Assembly (NCBI RefSeq): GCF_029893345.1
Contig: NZ_JARXVE010000002.1
Span: 682,001-746,000, forward strand
Direction of reading: 5' to 3'
Origin: Mycolicibacterium frederiksbergense
GTDB taxonomy: Bacteria > Actinomycetota > Actinomycetes > Mycobacteriales > Mycobacteriaceae
DNA length: 64,000 bases
A model generated the notes under the pieces. It saw only the letters and a program-made list of their open reading frames with translations, was not told the origin of the DNA and did no database searches. This document shows positions 39,168-48,313 of the stretch, piece by piece (the stretch's first letter is position 1; every line of letters begins with the position of its first letter). A program made the translations under genes and the position numbers.

Positions 39168-41966
39168 CTACTGGGTCGGGTCGTTCCAGATCGTCTTGCC
39201 GAGTTCGTCGCGGTCGGGCACGTCGAGTTTGATGCAGGCCCGGTAGATGTGCCCCTCAACGGTGCGCACCGACACGGTCAGCCGCTCGGCGATCTTCCGG
39301 TTGGACAGGCCCTGGGCGACCAGTCCGGCCACCTCCCGCTCGCGTGCGGTCACCGGCAACGGGCGGGCCGCCGAGCGAATCGCCGGGCTGGCTGCGCCAC
39401 CGCATTTGGAGGCCAATTGCAATGCATGGGCTGCGGATTCGGTGCTGTTCCGACGGTGCCCGGCGCGGTCGTGCAGGGGTACCGCCTGGGCGGCGGCGTC
39501 GGCCGCGGAAAGCAGTAGGCCGGCCGCTTCGAACGCGTCGGCGACCTTGTCGAGTTCGGTGGGGTCGGAGGTTGCCACGGCCGCGGCGTGCCGGGCGTAG
39601 AGGGCCGGCAGCGGGCCGTCGACCCGGTCCACCAGGTCCTGCAGCCGGCGGGTGACGCTGCGGTCGCCGAAGCGTGCGGCGCTGTGCAGGGCCTCGGCTT
39701 CGAGCGCGTACTGACCCGAGGAATGCGCGGCATCGGCGGCCGCGCGAGCCAGGTCGATCGCCGAGCGGTGACCGCCCTTGGCGGCGGCCAGCCAGGCTTT
39801 TGCGATCACCCGCTGCGGCTCGTGCAGCGCCATGAATTCACCGGAGTGTTCCTTGGCGTCCTCCAGCACCCGTTCGGCCTCGGCCGGCTTGCCCACCGCG
39901 GCGTAGGCGCGGACCAGCAACAACCGGCCGGGCAGCTGCCAGGGCAGCGAGTTCTCGGCGTTCAATGCGGCCAGCGCCTGCTCGATCGCCGAGATGGCAT
40001 CGCGGAACCGACCACTGTGGGTAGCGGCCACGCCCTCCATGATCTTGGCGATGGCCCAGCCGGCGAACTGGCCGGCCGAGGAGAACTCGGCGTACTCGGT
40101 GGCGCGGCGCTGGGCCAGATCCAGTTGGCCGGTGTAGGCCAGCGCCAGCACCTCGCCGTAGAACACCATGATCCGGACCATGCCATCGGTTGTCTTGCGC
40201 TGGGCGCGGCACCGCGACGCGATCGGCAGGAATTCGTTGCCTCGGCCTGCCACCGGCATGGACAGTCCGGCCGCGAACGCCGCGAAGTCCACCGCCTGCC
40301 GCGGCGCCTCGGGGTTGGCCAGCACCCGCTCGGCGATCTTCAGCCCCTCGTCGATCTTGTTCCGGTGCACGGCCATACCTGCGCCGGTCGAGTCGACGAT
40401 CAGTTTCAGGAGCGGATGGGTGACGCGGTCCTGTAACAGCTCAAGCAGTTGCTCGGCCCGTGGCACGTCGGCCATCGACCAGAACAGATTGGATAACCGT
40501 GGAATGCCCCACTGCACCAGCTCCATCTCATTGAGGTCAGCGGGGGAGAACTGCTCAAGGATGCTGTCGGCCTGCGCCGGATGTCCCTGCCACAACAGCG
40601 CCCGGGAGAGCAGGGCGGCCGCGCTCAGCCCGCCGCCGTGGTCGAATGCCGCGCGGGCCAGCTTCTCGCCGAGCGGAAGGTTGGACAAGAACACCGCATC
40701 CTTGGCGGCGGCGATCACCAGGTCGATGTCGGTGCCCTGGTCACTCTCGATGGCCAACTCGGCCAACTTGATTCGGCTGGCAGGCGAGTCGAGACTGCGT
40801 TCGCGCAGGATCTTGGCGATCCGGCCGCGCAGCTTGCGCGCCGACGCCGTGCCGACCCGACGGCGTACCACCTCGCCGAACAGTGGATGGCTGAACTGGA
40901 CGTTGATCTGCCCGTCGTCGGCGACGATCCGGATCAGGCCCCGCATCTCGGCCGTATCCACCGCCTCCGCCCCGGCGAGCTCAGAAAGCGCGTCGATGTC
41001 CAGCGGCTCGCACAGCGCCAGCAGCTTGAGCGCGTGCAGAACCTCCTCACCGGCGTGGGCCAGGCGTTCGTCGAGCAGCTCGGCCAGCCCGGATGGGATG
41101 ACGGTGGGACCGCGGAACTGCCACACCCCGTTGACCTCGGTCAGCGTTCCGGCGTCGACCGCACCCTCGACCATGTTGCGCAGGAAAAGCGGGTTGCCGC
41201 CGGACGTCTCCCACATCACGTCGGCGCTGAGTCCCTCTAGCGTTCCGCCCAACACCGTTTCGATGAGTGCGATGCTCTGCTGTTTGGTGAATGGGCTGAG
41301 TTCCAAGCGTTGCAGGTAGCCGTCTTTCCATAGCGAGGTGACGGCATCGGGCACCGGTTCGCCGCTGCGTACGGTGGCCACCACGTGTCCGGACCGCTCG
41401 ACGGCGATCTGGTGTAACAGGGTCGCCGACAGTTGGTCCAGTAAGTGGGCGTCGTCGATGCCGACGATGGTATCGCCGTCGGACACAAGCGATTTGCGTG
41501 CCGATCCGATGAGCGCGATCGGGTCGCGCGACCCCGATGGGGGCACCCAGTGGGCGAACGCACCGAGTGGGATGCTGCGCGAGGACTCGGTGCAGGCGGC
41601 CCAGTGCACCTTCCGGCGCAGCGATGCGGTGACCGTGCGCGCCAGTGTGGTCTTGCCTACTCCGGCGGCCCCGACCAGGACGACACCGCAGCTTTCCGTC
41701 CCGGTGAGGGCGGCCCGGATGGCCTCGTTCTCGGCGGGCCGGTCCAAGAGCTGCCACTGGCCAGGCATGAACTCAGAGTGTAGGGGCCGAGGGCCCGGAA
41801 TGCTGCCGAACAAGATGTCCACGGCGAGATGTTTGTCGGCGCCGACGGTGAATGTTCTTCCCTTGACAACTAATTCCGGTTTCTCGCCATCGGTCCGGGG
41901 CGGTTTGCGGTCGCCACGGTAGGGGATGGGGTTGAGGCTCTTGATGATTCGACGCACCCAGTTCAT
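39168..41966 (-). CDS. LuxR-family regulator with STAND-type ATPase domain (LAL/MalT-like)
   Basis: A 932-residue regulator. The AAA/STAND domain has Walker A GAAGVGKTT near residues 99-107 and Walker B TIVGIDDAHLL. A long helical repeat region (TPR-like, about 400-850) follows, and the C-terminal LuxR helix-turn-helix is LTVSVRTVEGHIYRACIKLDV after the ATGDE-like VTAREREVAGLVAQGLSNRKIAERL. It converges on the nitrate reductase gene with an 8-nt gap, so a role in nitrogen control is possible but only from position; the ligand is unknown. ATG 41966 is preferred to TTG 41993. Confidence 0.88.
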   Translation of the reverse strand: MNWVRRIIKSLNPIPYRGDRKPPRTDGEKPELVVKGRTFTVGADKHLAVDILFGSIPGPRPLHSEFMPGQWQLLDRPAENEAIRAALTGTESCGVVLVGAAGVGKTTLARTVTASLRRKVHWAACTESSRSIPLGAFAHWVPPSGSRDPIALIGSARKSLVSDGDTIVGIDDAHLLDQLSATLLHQIAVERSGHVVATVRSGEPVPDAVTSLWKDGYLQRLELSPFTKQQSIALIETVLGGTLEGLSADVMWETSGGNPLFLRNMVEGAVDAGTLTEVNGVWQFRGPTVIPSGLAELLDERLAHAGEEVLHALKLLALCEPLDIDALSELAGAEAVDTAEMRGLIRIVADDGQINVQFSHPLFGEVVRRRVGTASARKLRGRIAKILRERSLDSPASRIKLAELAIESDQGTDIDLVIAAAKDAVFLSNLPLGEKLARAAFDHGGGLSAAALLSRALLWQGHPAQADSILEQFSPADLNEMELVQWGIPRLSNLFWSMADVPRAEQLLELLQDRVTHPLLKLIVDSTGAGMAVHRNKIDEGLKIAERVLANPEAPRQAVDFAAFAAGLSMPVAGRGNEFLPIASRCRAQRKTTDGMVRIMVFYGEVLALAYTGQLDLAQRRATEYAEFSSAGQFAGWAIAKIMEGVAATHSGRFRDAISAIEQALAALNAENSLPWQLPGRLLLVRAYAAVGKPAEAERVLEDAKEHSGEFMALHEPQRVIAKAWLAAAKGGHRSAIDLARAAADAAHSSGQYALEAEALHSAARFGDRSVTRRLQDLVDRVDGPLPALYARHAAAVATSDPTELDKVADAFEAAGLLLSAADAAAQAVPLHDRAGHRRNSTESAAHALQLASKCGGAASPAIRSAARPLPVTAREREVAGLVAQGLSNRKIAERLTVSVRTVEGHIYRACIKLDVPDRDELGKTIWNDPTQ

Positions 41967-42141
41967 GCCGGCGGCGGCGAGCGATCCAATCAAGATCGTC
42001 CAGATTGTGAACCCGAACGCCGCGGACGTGGTGATCAGCGAGACGGCCAGTCAGGTGCGGACAGCGACATCTCCATCAGGAACTCTGCTGGGATGCCGCC
42101 ACTGGCGAGAGATAGCGGCACCGTGACCGGTACCGTCTGGG

Positions 42142-42227
42142 TGTCCGAGGGGGGACTTGAACCCCCACGCCCGTTAATAGGGCACTAGCACCTCAAGCTA
42201 GCGCGTCTGCCATTCCGCCACTCGGAC
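42142..42227 (-). tRNA. tRNA-Leu (anticodon GAG)
   Basis: An 86-nt class II tRNA. The acceptor arm pairs GTCCGAG with CTCGGAC, discriminator A. The anticodon stem is CTAGC/GCTAG with loop TTGAGGT, giving anticodon GAG for CUC/CUU leucine codons. A long variable arm and a T arm GGGGG-TTCAAGT-CCCCC are present. CCA is not encoded. It sits between the LuxR regulator and the M20 peptidase gene. Confidence 0.96.
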
Positions 42228-42338
42228 TTGCCAACCTCTTGTGGTTGGGCGCCTAAGGTTATCGGATTGAGTGCCCTGGACCCAAACCGGCACCGGATGT
42301 GGCCGGGTGCGGCCCCAAACTGCGGGCCAGTGGTACGA

Positions 42339-43682
42339 ATGGTGACTGTGACTGTCCCCGCCTCCAGCGCGGACGAGGTGGTCGATCTCGTCAGTGCGCT
42401 CATCCGATTCGATACCTCCAACACCGGTGACCCGGCGACCACCAAAGGCGAGGCCGAGTGTGCCCACTGGGTGGCCGACCAGCTGCAGCAGGCCGGCTAC
42501 CAGACCGAATACGTCGAGGCCGGGGCGCCTGGCCGGGGAAACGTGTTTGCTCGGCTGCCCGGCGCCGATTCTTCGCGCGGCGCGCTGATGATTCACGGAC
42601 ACCTCGACGTCGTGCCCGCCGAACCGGCGGACTGGAGCGTGCACCCGTTCTCCGGAGCGGTCAAGGACGGCTATGTCTGGGGCCGCGGCGCGGTGGACAT
42701 GAAGGACATGGTCGGCATGACCATCGCTGTGGCCCGGCATTTCAAACGGTCCGGCATCGTCCCGCCCCGTGATCTGGTGTTCGCATTCGTCTCCGACGAG
42801 GAGCACGGCGGCACCTACGGCGCCGACTGGCTGGTGAACAACCGGCCCGATCTGTTCGAGGGTGTGACCGAGGCGATCGGTGAAGTGGGCGGATTCTCCC
42901 TCACGGTGCCCCGCAAGGACGGCGGGGAACGCAGGCTGTACCTGATCGAGACGGCCGAAAAAGGGCTGTCCTGGATGCGGCTGACCGCGCGGGGGCGGGC
43001 CGGGCACGGGTCGATGGTGCACCACGACAATGCGGTGACGGCCATCGCCGGGGCGGTGGACCGGCTGGGCCGTCACCAGTTCCCGCTGGTGCTCAATCCC
43101 GCGGTGGAACAGTTTCTGGCCGTGGTGGCCGAGGAAACCGGCTACGCCTTCGACGTGAACTCTCCGGACCTGGAAGGCAGCATCGAAAAGCTCGGTGGGG
43201 TGGCCCGGATCGTGTCGGCGACGCTGCGTGACACCGCCAATCCGACCATGCTCAAGGCCGGCTACAAGGCCAACGTGATCCCGGCGACCGCCGAGGCGGT
43301 GCTGGACTGCCGGGTGCTGCCGGGCCGCAAGGAGGCCTTCGAGCGCGAGGTCGACGAGCTGATCGGCCCCGACGTGACCCGCACCTGGGAGCGGGACCTG
43401 CCGTCGTATGAGACCACCTTCGACGGTGACCTGGTCGACGCGATGAACGCGGCGATCTTGGCGTTGGATCCCGACGCCCGAATCGTGCCCTACATGCTGT
43501 CGGCCGGAACCGACGCGAAGTCGTTCCAGCGGTTGGGGATTCGCTGCTTCGGATTCGCACCGCTGCGGTTGCCGCCGGAGCTGGACTTCGCGGCGCTGTT
43601 TCACGGTGTCGACGAGCGGGTTCCGGTGGACGCACTGCAATTCGGGGCGCGCGTTCTGGAACACTTTCTGCAGAACTGCTGA
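42339..43682 (+). CDS. M20-family metallopeptidase (DapE/ArgE-like, Rv2141c-like)
   Basis: A 447-residue zinc hydrolase. Metal ligands and catalytic residues are visible: His and Asp in [10 protein letters not shown], Asp in [13 protein letters not shown], the Glu pair in FVSDEEHGG, and a C-terminal His in [26 protein letters not shown]. Enzymes of this group hydrolyse N-acyl amino acids or dipeptides; it is usually labelled a probable peptidase and is distinct from the true succinyl-DAP desuccinylase. ATG 42339 gives essentially the M. tuberculosis length (448). A frame open upstream into the tRNA is not real. Confidence 0.9.
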   Translation: MVTVTVPASSADEVVDLVSALIRFDTSNTGDPATTKGEAECAHWVADQLQQAGYQTEYVEAGAPGRGNVFARLPGADSSRGALMIHGHLDVVPAEPADWSVHPFSGAVKDGYVWGRGAVDMKDMVGMTIAVARHFKRSGIVPPRDLVFAFVSDEEHGGTYGADWLVNNRPDLFEGVTEAIGEVGGFSLTVPRKDGGERRLYLIETAEKGLSWMRLTARGRAGHGSMVHHDNAVTAIAGAVDRLGRHQFPLVLNPAVEQFLAVVAEETGYAFDVNSPDLEGSIEKLGGVARIVSATLRDTANPTMLKAGYKANVIPATAEAVLDCRVLPGRKEAFEREVDELIGPDVTRTWERDLPSYETTFDGDLVDAMNAAILALDPDARIVPYMLSAGTDAKSFQRLGIRCFGFAPLRLPPELDFAALFHGVDERVPVDALQFGARVLEHFLQNC

Positions 43683-43711
43683 CTAGTACGTGTCATGACG
43701 AAAGGGAATCG

Positions 43712-44242
43712 ATGAGCACATCCGTGGATCCATACGCCGATCTGCCGCAGCTGCCGAGCTTCACCCTCACCTCCGAATCGGTCACCGACGGACAGCCGCT
43801 GGCCAATGATCAGGTCAGCGGGATCATGGGTGCCGGCGGTTCGGACACCTCGCCGCAACTGAGCTGGTCGGGCTTCCCGGCCGGGACCAAGAGCTTCGCG
43901 GTCACGGTGTACGACCCGGATGCGCCCACCGCGTCGGGCTTCTGGCACTGGGCGGTGGCCGATCTGCCCGCCTCGGTGACCGAGTTGCCTGCCGGTGCCG
44001 GGGACGGCAGCCCGCTGCCCGGTGGTGCGGTGACGCTGGCCAACGACGCCGGCGTCAAGCGGTACATCGGCGCGGCCCCGCCGGCCGGGCACGGTCCGCA
44101 CCGCTACTTCATCGCGGTGCACGCGCTGGATGTGGACAAGCTCGACCTGCCCGAGGGTGCCACCCCGGCGTATCTGGGCTTCAACCTGTTCGGCCACGCC
44201 ATCGCCCGCGCCGTCATCCACGGCACTTACGAGCAGAACTAA
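43712..44242 (+). CDS. Phosphatidylethanolamine-binding (PEBP/YbhB) family protein
   Basis: A 176-residue PEBP-fold protein, counterpart of Rv2140c (TB18.6). The family ligand-site motifs are [16 protein letters not shown] and [14 protein letters not shown]. Bacterial members bind anionic ligands; a physiological role is not settled. The start follows GAAAGGGA. A perfect 21-bp terminator hairpin follows immediately. Confidence 0.92.
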   Translation: MSTSVDPYADLPQLPSFTLTSESVTDGQPLANDQVSGIMGAGGSDTSPQLSWSGFPAGTKSFAVTVYDPDAPTASGFWHWAVADLPASVTELPAGAGDGSPLPGGAVTLANDAGVKRYIGAAPPAGHGPHRYFIAVHALDVDKLDLPEGATPAYLGFNLFGHAIARAVIHGTYEQN

Positions 44243-44250
44243 ACGGCACG

Positions 44251-44297
44251 AACGACTGTGGGCCGGGAGCCGATGGCTCCCGGCCCACAGTCGTTTT
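44251..44297 (+). terminator. Intrinsic terminator with a perfect 21-bp stem
   Basis: Arms at 44251-44271 and 44275-44295 are exact complements around a GAT loop, with T at 44294-44297 completing the tail. It starts eight bases after the PEBP stop. A second hairpin (GCGCACGA/TCGTGCGC, 44302-44309 with 44317-44324) follows within a few bases. Confidence 0.93.
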
Positions 44298-44351
44298 CGG
44301 CGCGCACGAAATTGCCTCGTGCGCAGCACGATAACGCCGAGAGCTGGGCAA

Positions 44352-44380
44352 CTGGCATTTTCCAGAAACTGACGTATGGT
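44352..44380 (+). promoter_or_regulatory. Promoter for the 42-residue protein gene
   Basis: -35 CTGGCA (44352-44357) and -10 TATGGT (44375-44380) are separated by 17 bases. The predicted start near 44387 leaves a 32-nt leader with AGGAG before ATG 44419. Between the upstream terminator and this promoter no other gene is seen. Confidence 0.55.
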
Positions 44381-44418
44381 CGGCCACGAGTGATTGCCAC
44401 TTCGACCTAGGAGCGACA

Positions 44419-44547
44419 ATGGCTGAAAAGAAGCCCGGTAAGAACCTGAAGAAACCCGCCCAGTCTCTCAAGGAGCGGCGCGCCGACAAGCGCGAGCGGG
44501 CCGCAGAATCGGGTGAACTCGTCCGGAAACGCAAGGGGCACAGCTAA
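44419..44547 (+). CDS. Small basic protein of 42 residues, function unknown
   Basis: The frame reads MAEKKPGKNLKKPAQSLKER and ends RKRKGHS. It is highly charged (about 40% Lys/Arg/Glu), with no membrane segment. It has all the marks of a real gene: a 17-bp-spaced promoter, AGGAG (44409-44413) five bases before the ATG, isolation by a terminator upstream, and typical codon use. I believe similar small proteins occur in other actinobacteria, but I cannot name a family. A role in nucleic-acid binding is possible from charge only. Confidence 0.7.
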   Translation: MAEKKPGKNLKKPAQSLKERRADKRERAAESGELVRKRKGHS

Positions 44548-44577
44548 GCCCGCTCGGCTGTGCCGGCGCGGGCAACG

Positions 44578-45639
44578 TCAGTGTGCGGCCGAGCCTACGG
44601 CGTCGGCCAGCGTCGCGAACCCGCCCCGGTGCAGCCGAGCGGCGATGCCCTCGTGAATGTGCTTGGCCCATGCTCCGCCGCCGTAGATGAATCCGGTGTA
44701 GCCCTGAAGCAGGGTGGCGCCCGCGGTGATCCGGTCCCAGGCGTCCTCGGGCGTTTCGATGCCACCCACACTGATCAGCACCAACTTGTCACCGACGCGC
44801 TGATACAGCCGGCGAAGCACCTCGGCCGACCGCCGGGCCACCGGCCGACCGGAGATTCCACCGGACCCCAGCTCGGCGACGCCGGGCGTGGCCAATCCTT
44901 CCCGGGAGATCGTGGTGTTGGTGGCGACGATCCCTGCTAGCTCCAATTCGACTGCCAGATCGGCGATTTCATCAATATCGGAATCGGACAGGTCGGGGGC
45001 GATCTTGACTAGTACCGGCTTTGTGGTCTCAGCTTTGACTGCGGCCAGGATCGGTCGGAGCGATTCCACCGCCTGCAGATCCCGAAGTCCGGGGGTGTTG
45101 GGTGAGCTGACGTTGACCACGATGTAGGCGGCCAGCGCGCTGACCAGTCGGGTGCTCTCGGCGTAGTCGGCCACCGCATCCTCGGCCGGGGTGAGTTTGG
45201 TCTTGCCGATGTTCACCCCGATCGGCACATCCGGGGTGTGGCGGGCCAATCGGATCGCCAGTGCCCCGGCGCCCTCGTTGTTGAACCCCATCCGGTTGAG
45301 CAGTGCATGGTCCTCGGGCAGCCGGAACAGCCGGGGCTCGGGATTGCCCGGCTGCGGTTGCGCTGTGACCGTGCCCACCTCGGCGTATCCGAAGCCCAGG
45401 GCGCCCCAGGTGCGCAGGCCACGGCCGTCCTTGTCGAAACCGGCGGCCAGCCCCAGCGGACCCGGGAACCGAACCCCGAAGACTGTGGTGGCCAGGGCGG
45501 GATCGGTGGGGGCCAGTCGCCGCGCCAGCGCGCGGCGCAGGAACGCGGGTCCGGTGACGGCGCGCAGCAGGGTGAATACCCACAGGTGAATTCGTTCCGC
45601 GGGCAGCAGGAAGAATGCCCGCCGTAGCGCCGCGTACAT
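44578..45639 (-). CDS. pyrD: Dihydroorotate dehydrogenase, class 2 (quinone-dependent)
   Basis: A 353-residue FMN enzyme oxidising dihydroorotate to orotate with electrons passed to menaquinone at the membrane. It belongs to class 2: the N-terminal helical quinone-tunnel region ([22 protein letters not shown]) precedes [43 protein letters not shown] (with catalytic Ser) and GGISGRPV, plus the FMN phosphate site GYTGFIYGG. Its ATG overlaps the DUF5703 stop by 4 nt. Confidence 0.96.
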   Translation of the reverse strand: MYAALRRAFFLLPAERIHLWVFTLLRAVTGPAFLRRALARRLAPTDPALATTVFGVRFPGPLGLAAGFDKDGRGLRTWGALGFGYAEVGTVTAQPQPGNPEPRLFRLPEDHALLNRMGFNNEGAGALAIRLARHTPDVPIGVNIGKTKLTPAEDAVADYAESTRLVSALAAYIVVNVSSPNTPGLRDLQAVESLRPILAAVKAETTKPVLVKIAPDLSDSDIDEIADLAVELELAGIVATNTTISREGLATPGVAELGSGGISGRPVARRSAEVLRRLYQRVGDKLVLISVGGIETPEDAWDRITAGATLLQGYTGFIYGGGAWAKHIHEGIAARLHRGGFATLADAVGSAAH

Positions 45640-45908
45640 CACAGCGCCGGCGCCTGGGGTGTGCCCGGCATGGATGACGCGGTCTTCTTGCGGCGCAACA
45701 GCACCCGTCGGCTCCCGTCTGTATAGGCCCGCACCCGGGTCAATTCCCAGCCGCGGTACTCGGCTTCGATCGACAACCGGATCGAAGCGCTGATTCTGGT
45801 GACATCCGGTGGCAGCCGCAGGGGCACCCAGTCGTACTCGTCGGAAAGGTCCTCGGCGACAACCTTGTCCCAACCCGGAGGCATCCGGCCCCGCTGAATG
45901 GTTGTCAC
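45639..45908 (-). CDS. Small DUF5703-type protein upstream of pyrD
   Basis: An 89-residue soluble protein, [20 protein letters not shown] through a beta-rich middle ([37 protein letters not shown]). The family assignment to DUF5703 is from memory of similar actinobacterial proteins; no function is known. The GTG overlaps the lppL stop and its own stop overlaps the pyrD ATG, so lppL, this gene and pyrD form a translationally coupled unit. Confidence 0.7.
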   Translation of the reverse strand: MTTIQRGRMPPGWDKVVAEDLSDEYDWVPLRLPPDVTRISASIRLSIEAEYRGWELTRVRAYTDGSRRVLLRRKKTASSMPGTPQAPAL

Positions 45909-46975
45909 GGCGTGCCAGCCGCGTGGGCTATCACCTGGACACCGGCTCCCGAGCCCGACACCACGTAGAGCGTGCCGGTCTTGTCGTCGTAGGCCAGGGA
46001 GTTCGGTTGCTGCACGGTTCGATAACGCACCTTTTCCACGGGGATGCCGGTGGAAAGATCGTAACCAATGACGGTGTTGGCCGCGGTTTGTGACACCCAG
46101 GCCAGCCCGGGGGATCCGGCCAGTCCATAGGGGGCGGCGGGCACCGGGTAGCGCTGGCGCAGGATCAGCGGGCTGGTCCCGAACACCAGAAGCTGATTGC
46201 CGCGGGTGTCGGCCGCCAGGACCCGGCCGCGGGAATCGGCGGCCAGGGTGGTGGCGCCCTCCCCGGCTCGTAGCGCTTGTTCGGCCCTGGTTCCGCTGGG
46301 GTCGACGGTTGTCACCGAGGTTTGGCCGCGATCCAGAACCACTGCGGTATTGCCTTGTGTGACAAGCGAATCCACCCGGGCGAAAATCTTGAGCCGGGCG
46401 GCGACGGTGTGCTCGCCGTTCAGTGTGTAGACCGCGCCGTCGGCGCTGCCCAGAACCGGATTGCCGTCGGCGCGCAGCGCGATCGCGGTGAAATCGACGT
46501 CCTGCTGGCCGTCCACCTCGATTTTGCTGGCCTTGGCGGTGTCGAGGTCCACCCGGAAATATCCGCCCCGGGTGGCCGCCAGGACATCGCCGTTGCCGTC
46601 GGCGCTCAGTGCCGTGGCCGCCGGCGTCAAGGTCACGGTGCGGGTCGGTTGATCACCGGTCAGCAGGCTCAGGGTGGATTGCCCGTCCGGGCCGGGGGCC
46701 AGGACCGCCAGGGTGCCGGTTGCCGGGTCGAAGACCGCGGTCTGCGCGTGCCCGGCCAGCTGATGGACCGCACCGGGCGGGGTGACCGTGACCGGCGGTG
46801 AAACCGCGGCCTGAGCGGGCTCGATGGTGGGGGGTGGGGCGTCGGAGAGGTTGGACGTGCAGCCCGCGGTGAGCAGCAGGGCAAGTGCAACCAGGCCGGC
46901 GCGAACCGGCTGACCTGCAAGGATTGGGCGCAACGGAGGGCTCTCGGTCGAAACGGACGATCTGGGGACGGGCAA
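45905..46975 (-). CDS. lppL: Lipoprotein LppL, beta-propeller-like
   Basis: A secreted lipoprotein of about 356 residues. Signal peptide ends in lipobox LTAGC (Cys39 from the longest start). The ectodomain is a series of beta-propeller-like blades ([71 protein letters not shown]), as in M. tuberculosis LppL. Start is uncertain: TTG 46975 lies exactly six bases after TAGACT on the minus strand (46987-46982), suggesting the mRNA begins there, whereas TTG 46933 has GAGAG upstream and gives a more usual signal length. The ligand is unknown. Confidence 0.85.
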   Translation of the reverse strand: MPVPRSSVSTESPPLRPILAGQPVRAGLVALALLLTAGCTSNLSDAPPPTIEPAQAAVSPPVTVTPPGAVHQLAGHAQTAVFDPATGTLAVLAPGPDGQSTLSLLTGDQPTRTVTLTPAATALSADGNGDVLAATRGGYFRVDLDTAKASKIEVDGQQDVDFTAIALRADGNPVLGSADGAVYTLNGEHTVAARLKIFARVDSLVTQGNTAVVLDRGQTSVTTVDPSGTRAEQALRAGEGATTLAADSRGRVLAADTRGNQLLVFGTSPLILRQRYPVPAAPYGLAGSPGLAWVSQTAANTVIGYDLSTGIPVEKVRYRTVQQPNSLAYDDKTGTLYVVSGSGAGVQVIAHAAGTP

Positions 46976-47045
46976 GCGTCCAGTCTAGGCACGAGCGTGG
47001 CGGACACAGGGTCGCCACCGTGAGCCGTCGCGACATAAGGCGAGG

Positions 47046-47051
47046 TATGGT
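47046..47051 (+). promoter_or_regulatory. -10 element (TATGGT) for a leaderless transcript
   Basis: TATGGT ends six bases before ATG 47058, so transcription is predicted to start at the A of the start codon. It lies in the 82-nt divergent gap with lppL, which has its own TAGACT facing the other way. Confidence 0.55.
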
Positions 47052-47057
47052 TCGACC

Positions 47058-47369
47058 ATGACTCTTGCCGCAGACCGCGGATTGGATGACCGCCAGTTTG
47101 CTATAGAGGACATTTCCACTGGTGTGCACGCCAGCGGGTTTGGCCAGGTGGGCGATGGGCGCAGCTTTTCGTTCCATATCGAGCGGCAGCAACTCGTGAT
47201 CGAGGTCTACCGCCCACGGCTGTCCGGGCCGGTGCCGGTCGAAGAGGACGTGGTGGCGGTGGCCACCCGCAGTCTGACCGATATCGACCTGACCGACGAA
47301 CGCAGCCTTTCGGCGACGGTTCGCGATGCGGTCGCCGGCGCGCAACCGGTGTCACGTTCCGTCCGCTGA
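47058..47369 (+). CDS. Conserved hypothetical protein (Rv2137c position)
   Basis: A 103-residue soluble protein with no recognised motif. The sequence ([40 protein letters not shown]) looks like a small alpha/beta domain. It occupies the place of Rv2137c in M. tuberculosis, 37 nt upstream of uppP, and may be expressed with it, although uppP has its own -10 element. Function unknown. Confidence 0.75.
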   Translation: MTLAADRGLDDRQFAIEDISTGVHASGFGQVGDGRSFSFHIERQQLVIEVYRPRLSGPVPVEEDVVAVATRSLTDIDLTDERSLSATVRDAVAGAQPVSRSVR

Positions 47370-47394
47370 CCGCATCCCACCGGGGTGGCCACGG

Positions 47395-47400
47395 TACGGT
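47395..47400 (+). promoter_or_regulatory. -10 element (TACGGT) for leaderless uppP
   Basis: TACGGT is followed after six bases by GTG 47407 with no ribosome-binding site. This spacing supports the GTG as the true uppP start over the internal ATG at 47425. Confidence 0.5.
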
Positions 47401-47406
47401 CTTCGC

Positions 47407-48252
47407 GTGATTGACGTGGGTGCGATGTCGTGGCTGCAAGTGGTTGTGTTGTCGATTGTGCAGGGGCTCACCGAGTTTCTGCCGGTCTCGTCGTCTGGCC
47501 ATCTTGCGATCACCTCCCGGGTGTTTTTCGACGAGGACGCCGGCGCCTCGTTCACCGCGGTCACCCAACTGGGCACCGAACTTGCGGTGCTGGTGTATTT
47601 CGCCCGGGATATCGGCCGCATCATCAAGGCTTGGTTCAACGGGTTGTTCGTCGCGGCGCATCGGTCTGCCGACTACTGGCTGGGCTGGTGGGTGATCATC
47701 GGCAGCATTCCGATCGGCGTGTTCGGGCTGCTGTTCAAGGACGAAATCCGTACCGGTGCACGCAATCTGTGGCTGGTGGCCACGGCGCTGATCGTGTTCT
47801 CGGCGGTGATTGCCGCGGCCGAGTACTACGGCAGGCAGACCCGCCGCGTCGAGCAGCTGACCTGGCGCGACAGCGTCGTGGTCGGTCTGGCCCAGTGTCT
47901 GGCGCTGGTGCCGGGGGTGTCGCGTTCCGGTGCGACGATCAGCGCCGGCTTGTTTCTGGGCATGGAGCGCGAGCTGGCTGCGCGGTTCGGATTTCTGCTG
48001 GCGATTCCGGCGGTGTTCGCCTCCGGGTTGTTCTCGCTGCCCGATGCGTTCCACCCGGTCGGGCAGGGGATGAGTGCCACCGGCCCGCAGCTGCTGGTGG
48101 CCACGCTGATCGCGTTCGTCGTCGGCTTCGCGGCGATCGCCTGGTTCCTGAAATTCCTGGTGTCGCACAGCATGTACTGGTTCGTGGGATACCGAGTGGT
48201 CCTGGGCGTGGTGATGCTGGCGCTGCTGGGCACCGGGGTGGTGGCAGCGTGA
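47407..48252 (+). CDS. uppP: Undecaprenyl/decaprenyl-diphosphate phosphatase UppP (BacA)
   Basis: A 281-residue membrane phosphatase recycling the polyprenyl carrier for cell-wall synthesis. The two active-site blocks are [20 protein letters not shown] near the N-terminus and [20 protein letters not shown] in the second half, with about eight membrane helices. GTG 47407 is chosen from the upstream TACGGT; ATG 47425 (MSWLQVV) would match the annotated M. tuberculosis start. Overexpression of homologues gives bacitracin resistance. Confidence 0.95.
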   Translation: MIDVGAMSWLQVVVLSIVQGLTEFLPVSSSGHLAITSRVFFDEDAGASFTAVTQLGTELAVLVYFARDIGRIIKAWFNGLFVAAHRSADYWLGWWVIIGSIPIGVFGLLFKDEIRTGARNLWLVATALIVFSAVIAAAEYYGRQTRRVEQLTWRDSVVVGLAQCLALVPGVSRSGATISAGLFLGMERELAARFGFLLAIPAVFASGLFSLPDAFHPVGQGMSATGPQLLVATLIAFVVGFAAIAWFLKFLVSHSMYWFVGYRVVLGVVMLALLGTGVVAA

Positions 48253-48277
48253 TGCCCCAGACAGTGAAGGAGCCACA

Positions 48278-48313
48278 ATGACCGACGAGCGCTTGCGCGA
48301 GGAGCCGACATGA
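48278..48313 (+). repeat. Mini-ORF carrying a dispersed RLREEP repeat
   Basis: An 11-codon frame (MTDERLREEPT) starts at ATG 48278 after GAAGGAG and ends by overlapping the next gene's ATG (ATGA at 48310-48313). Its core CGCTTGCGCGAGGAGCCG recurs, with one change, twice at 54970-55020. It may be a leader peptide that couples translation, or simply a repeat that happens to be in frame. Confidence 0.5.
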
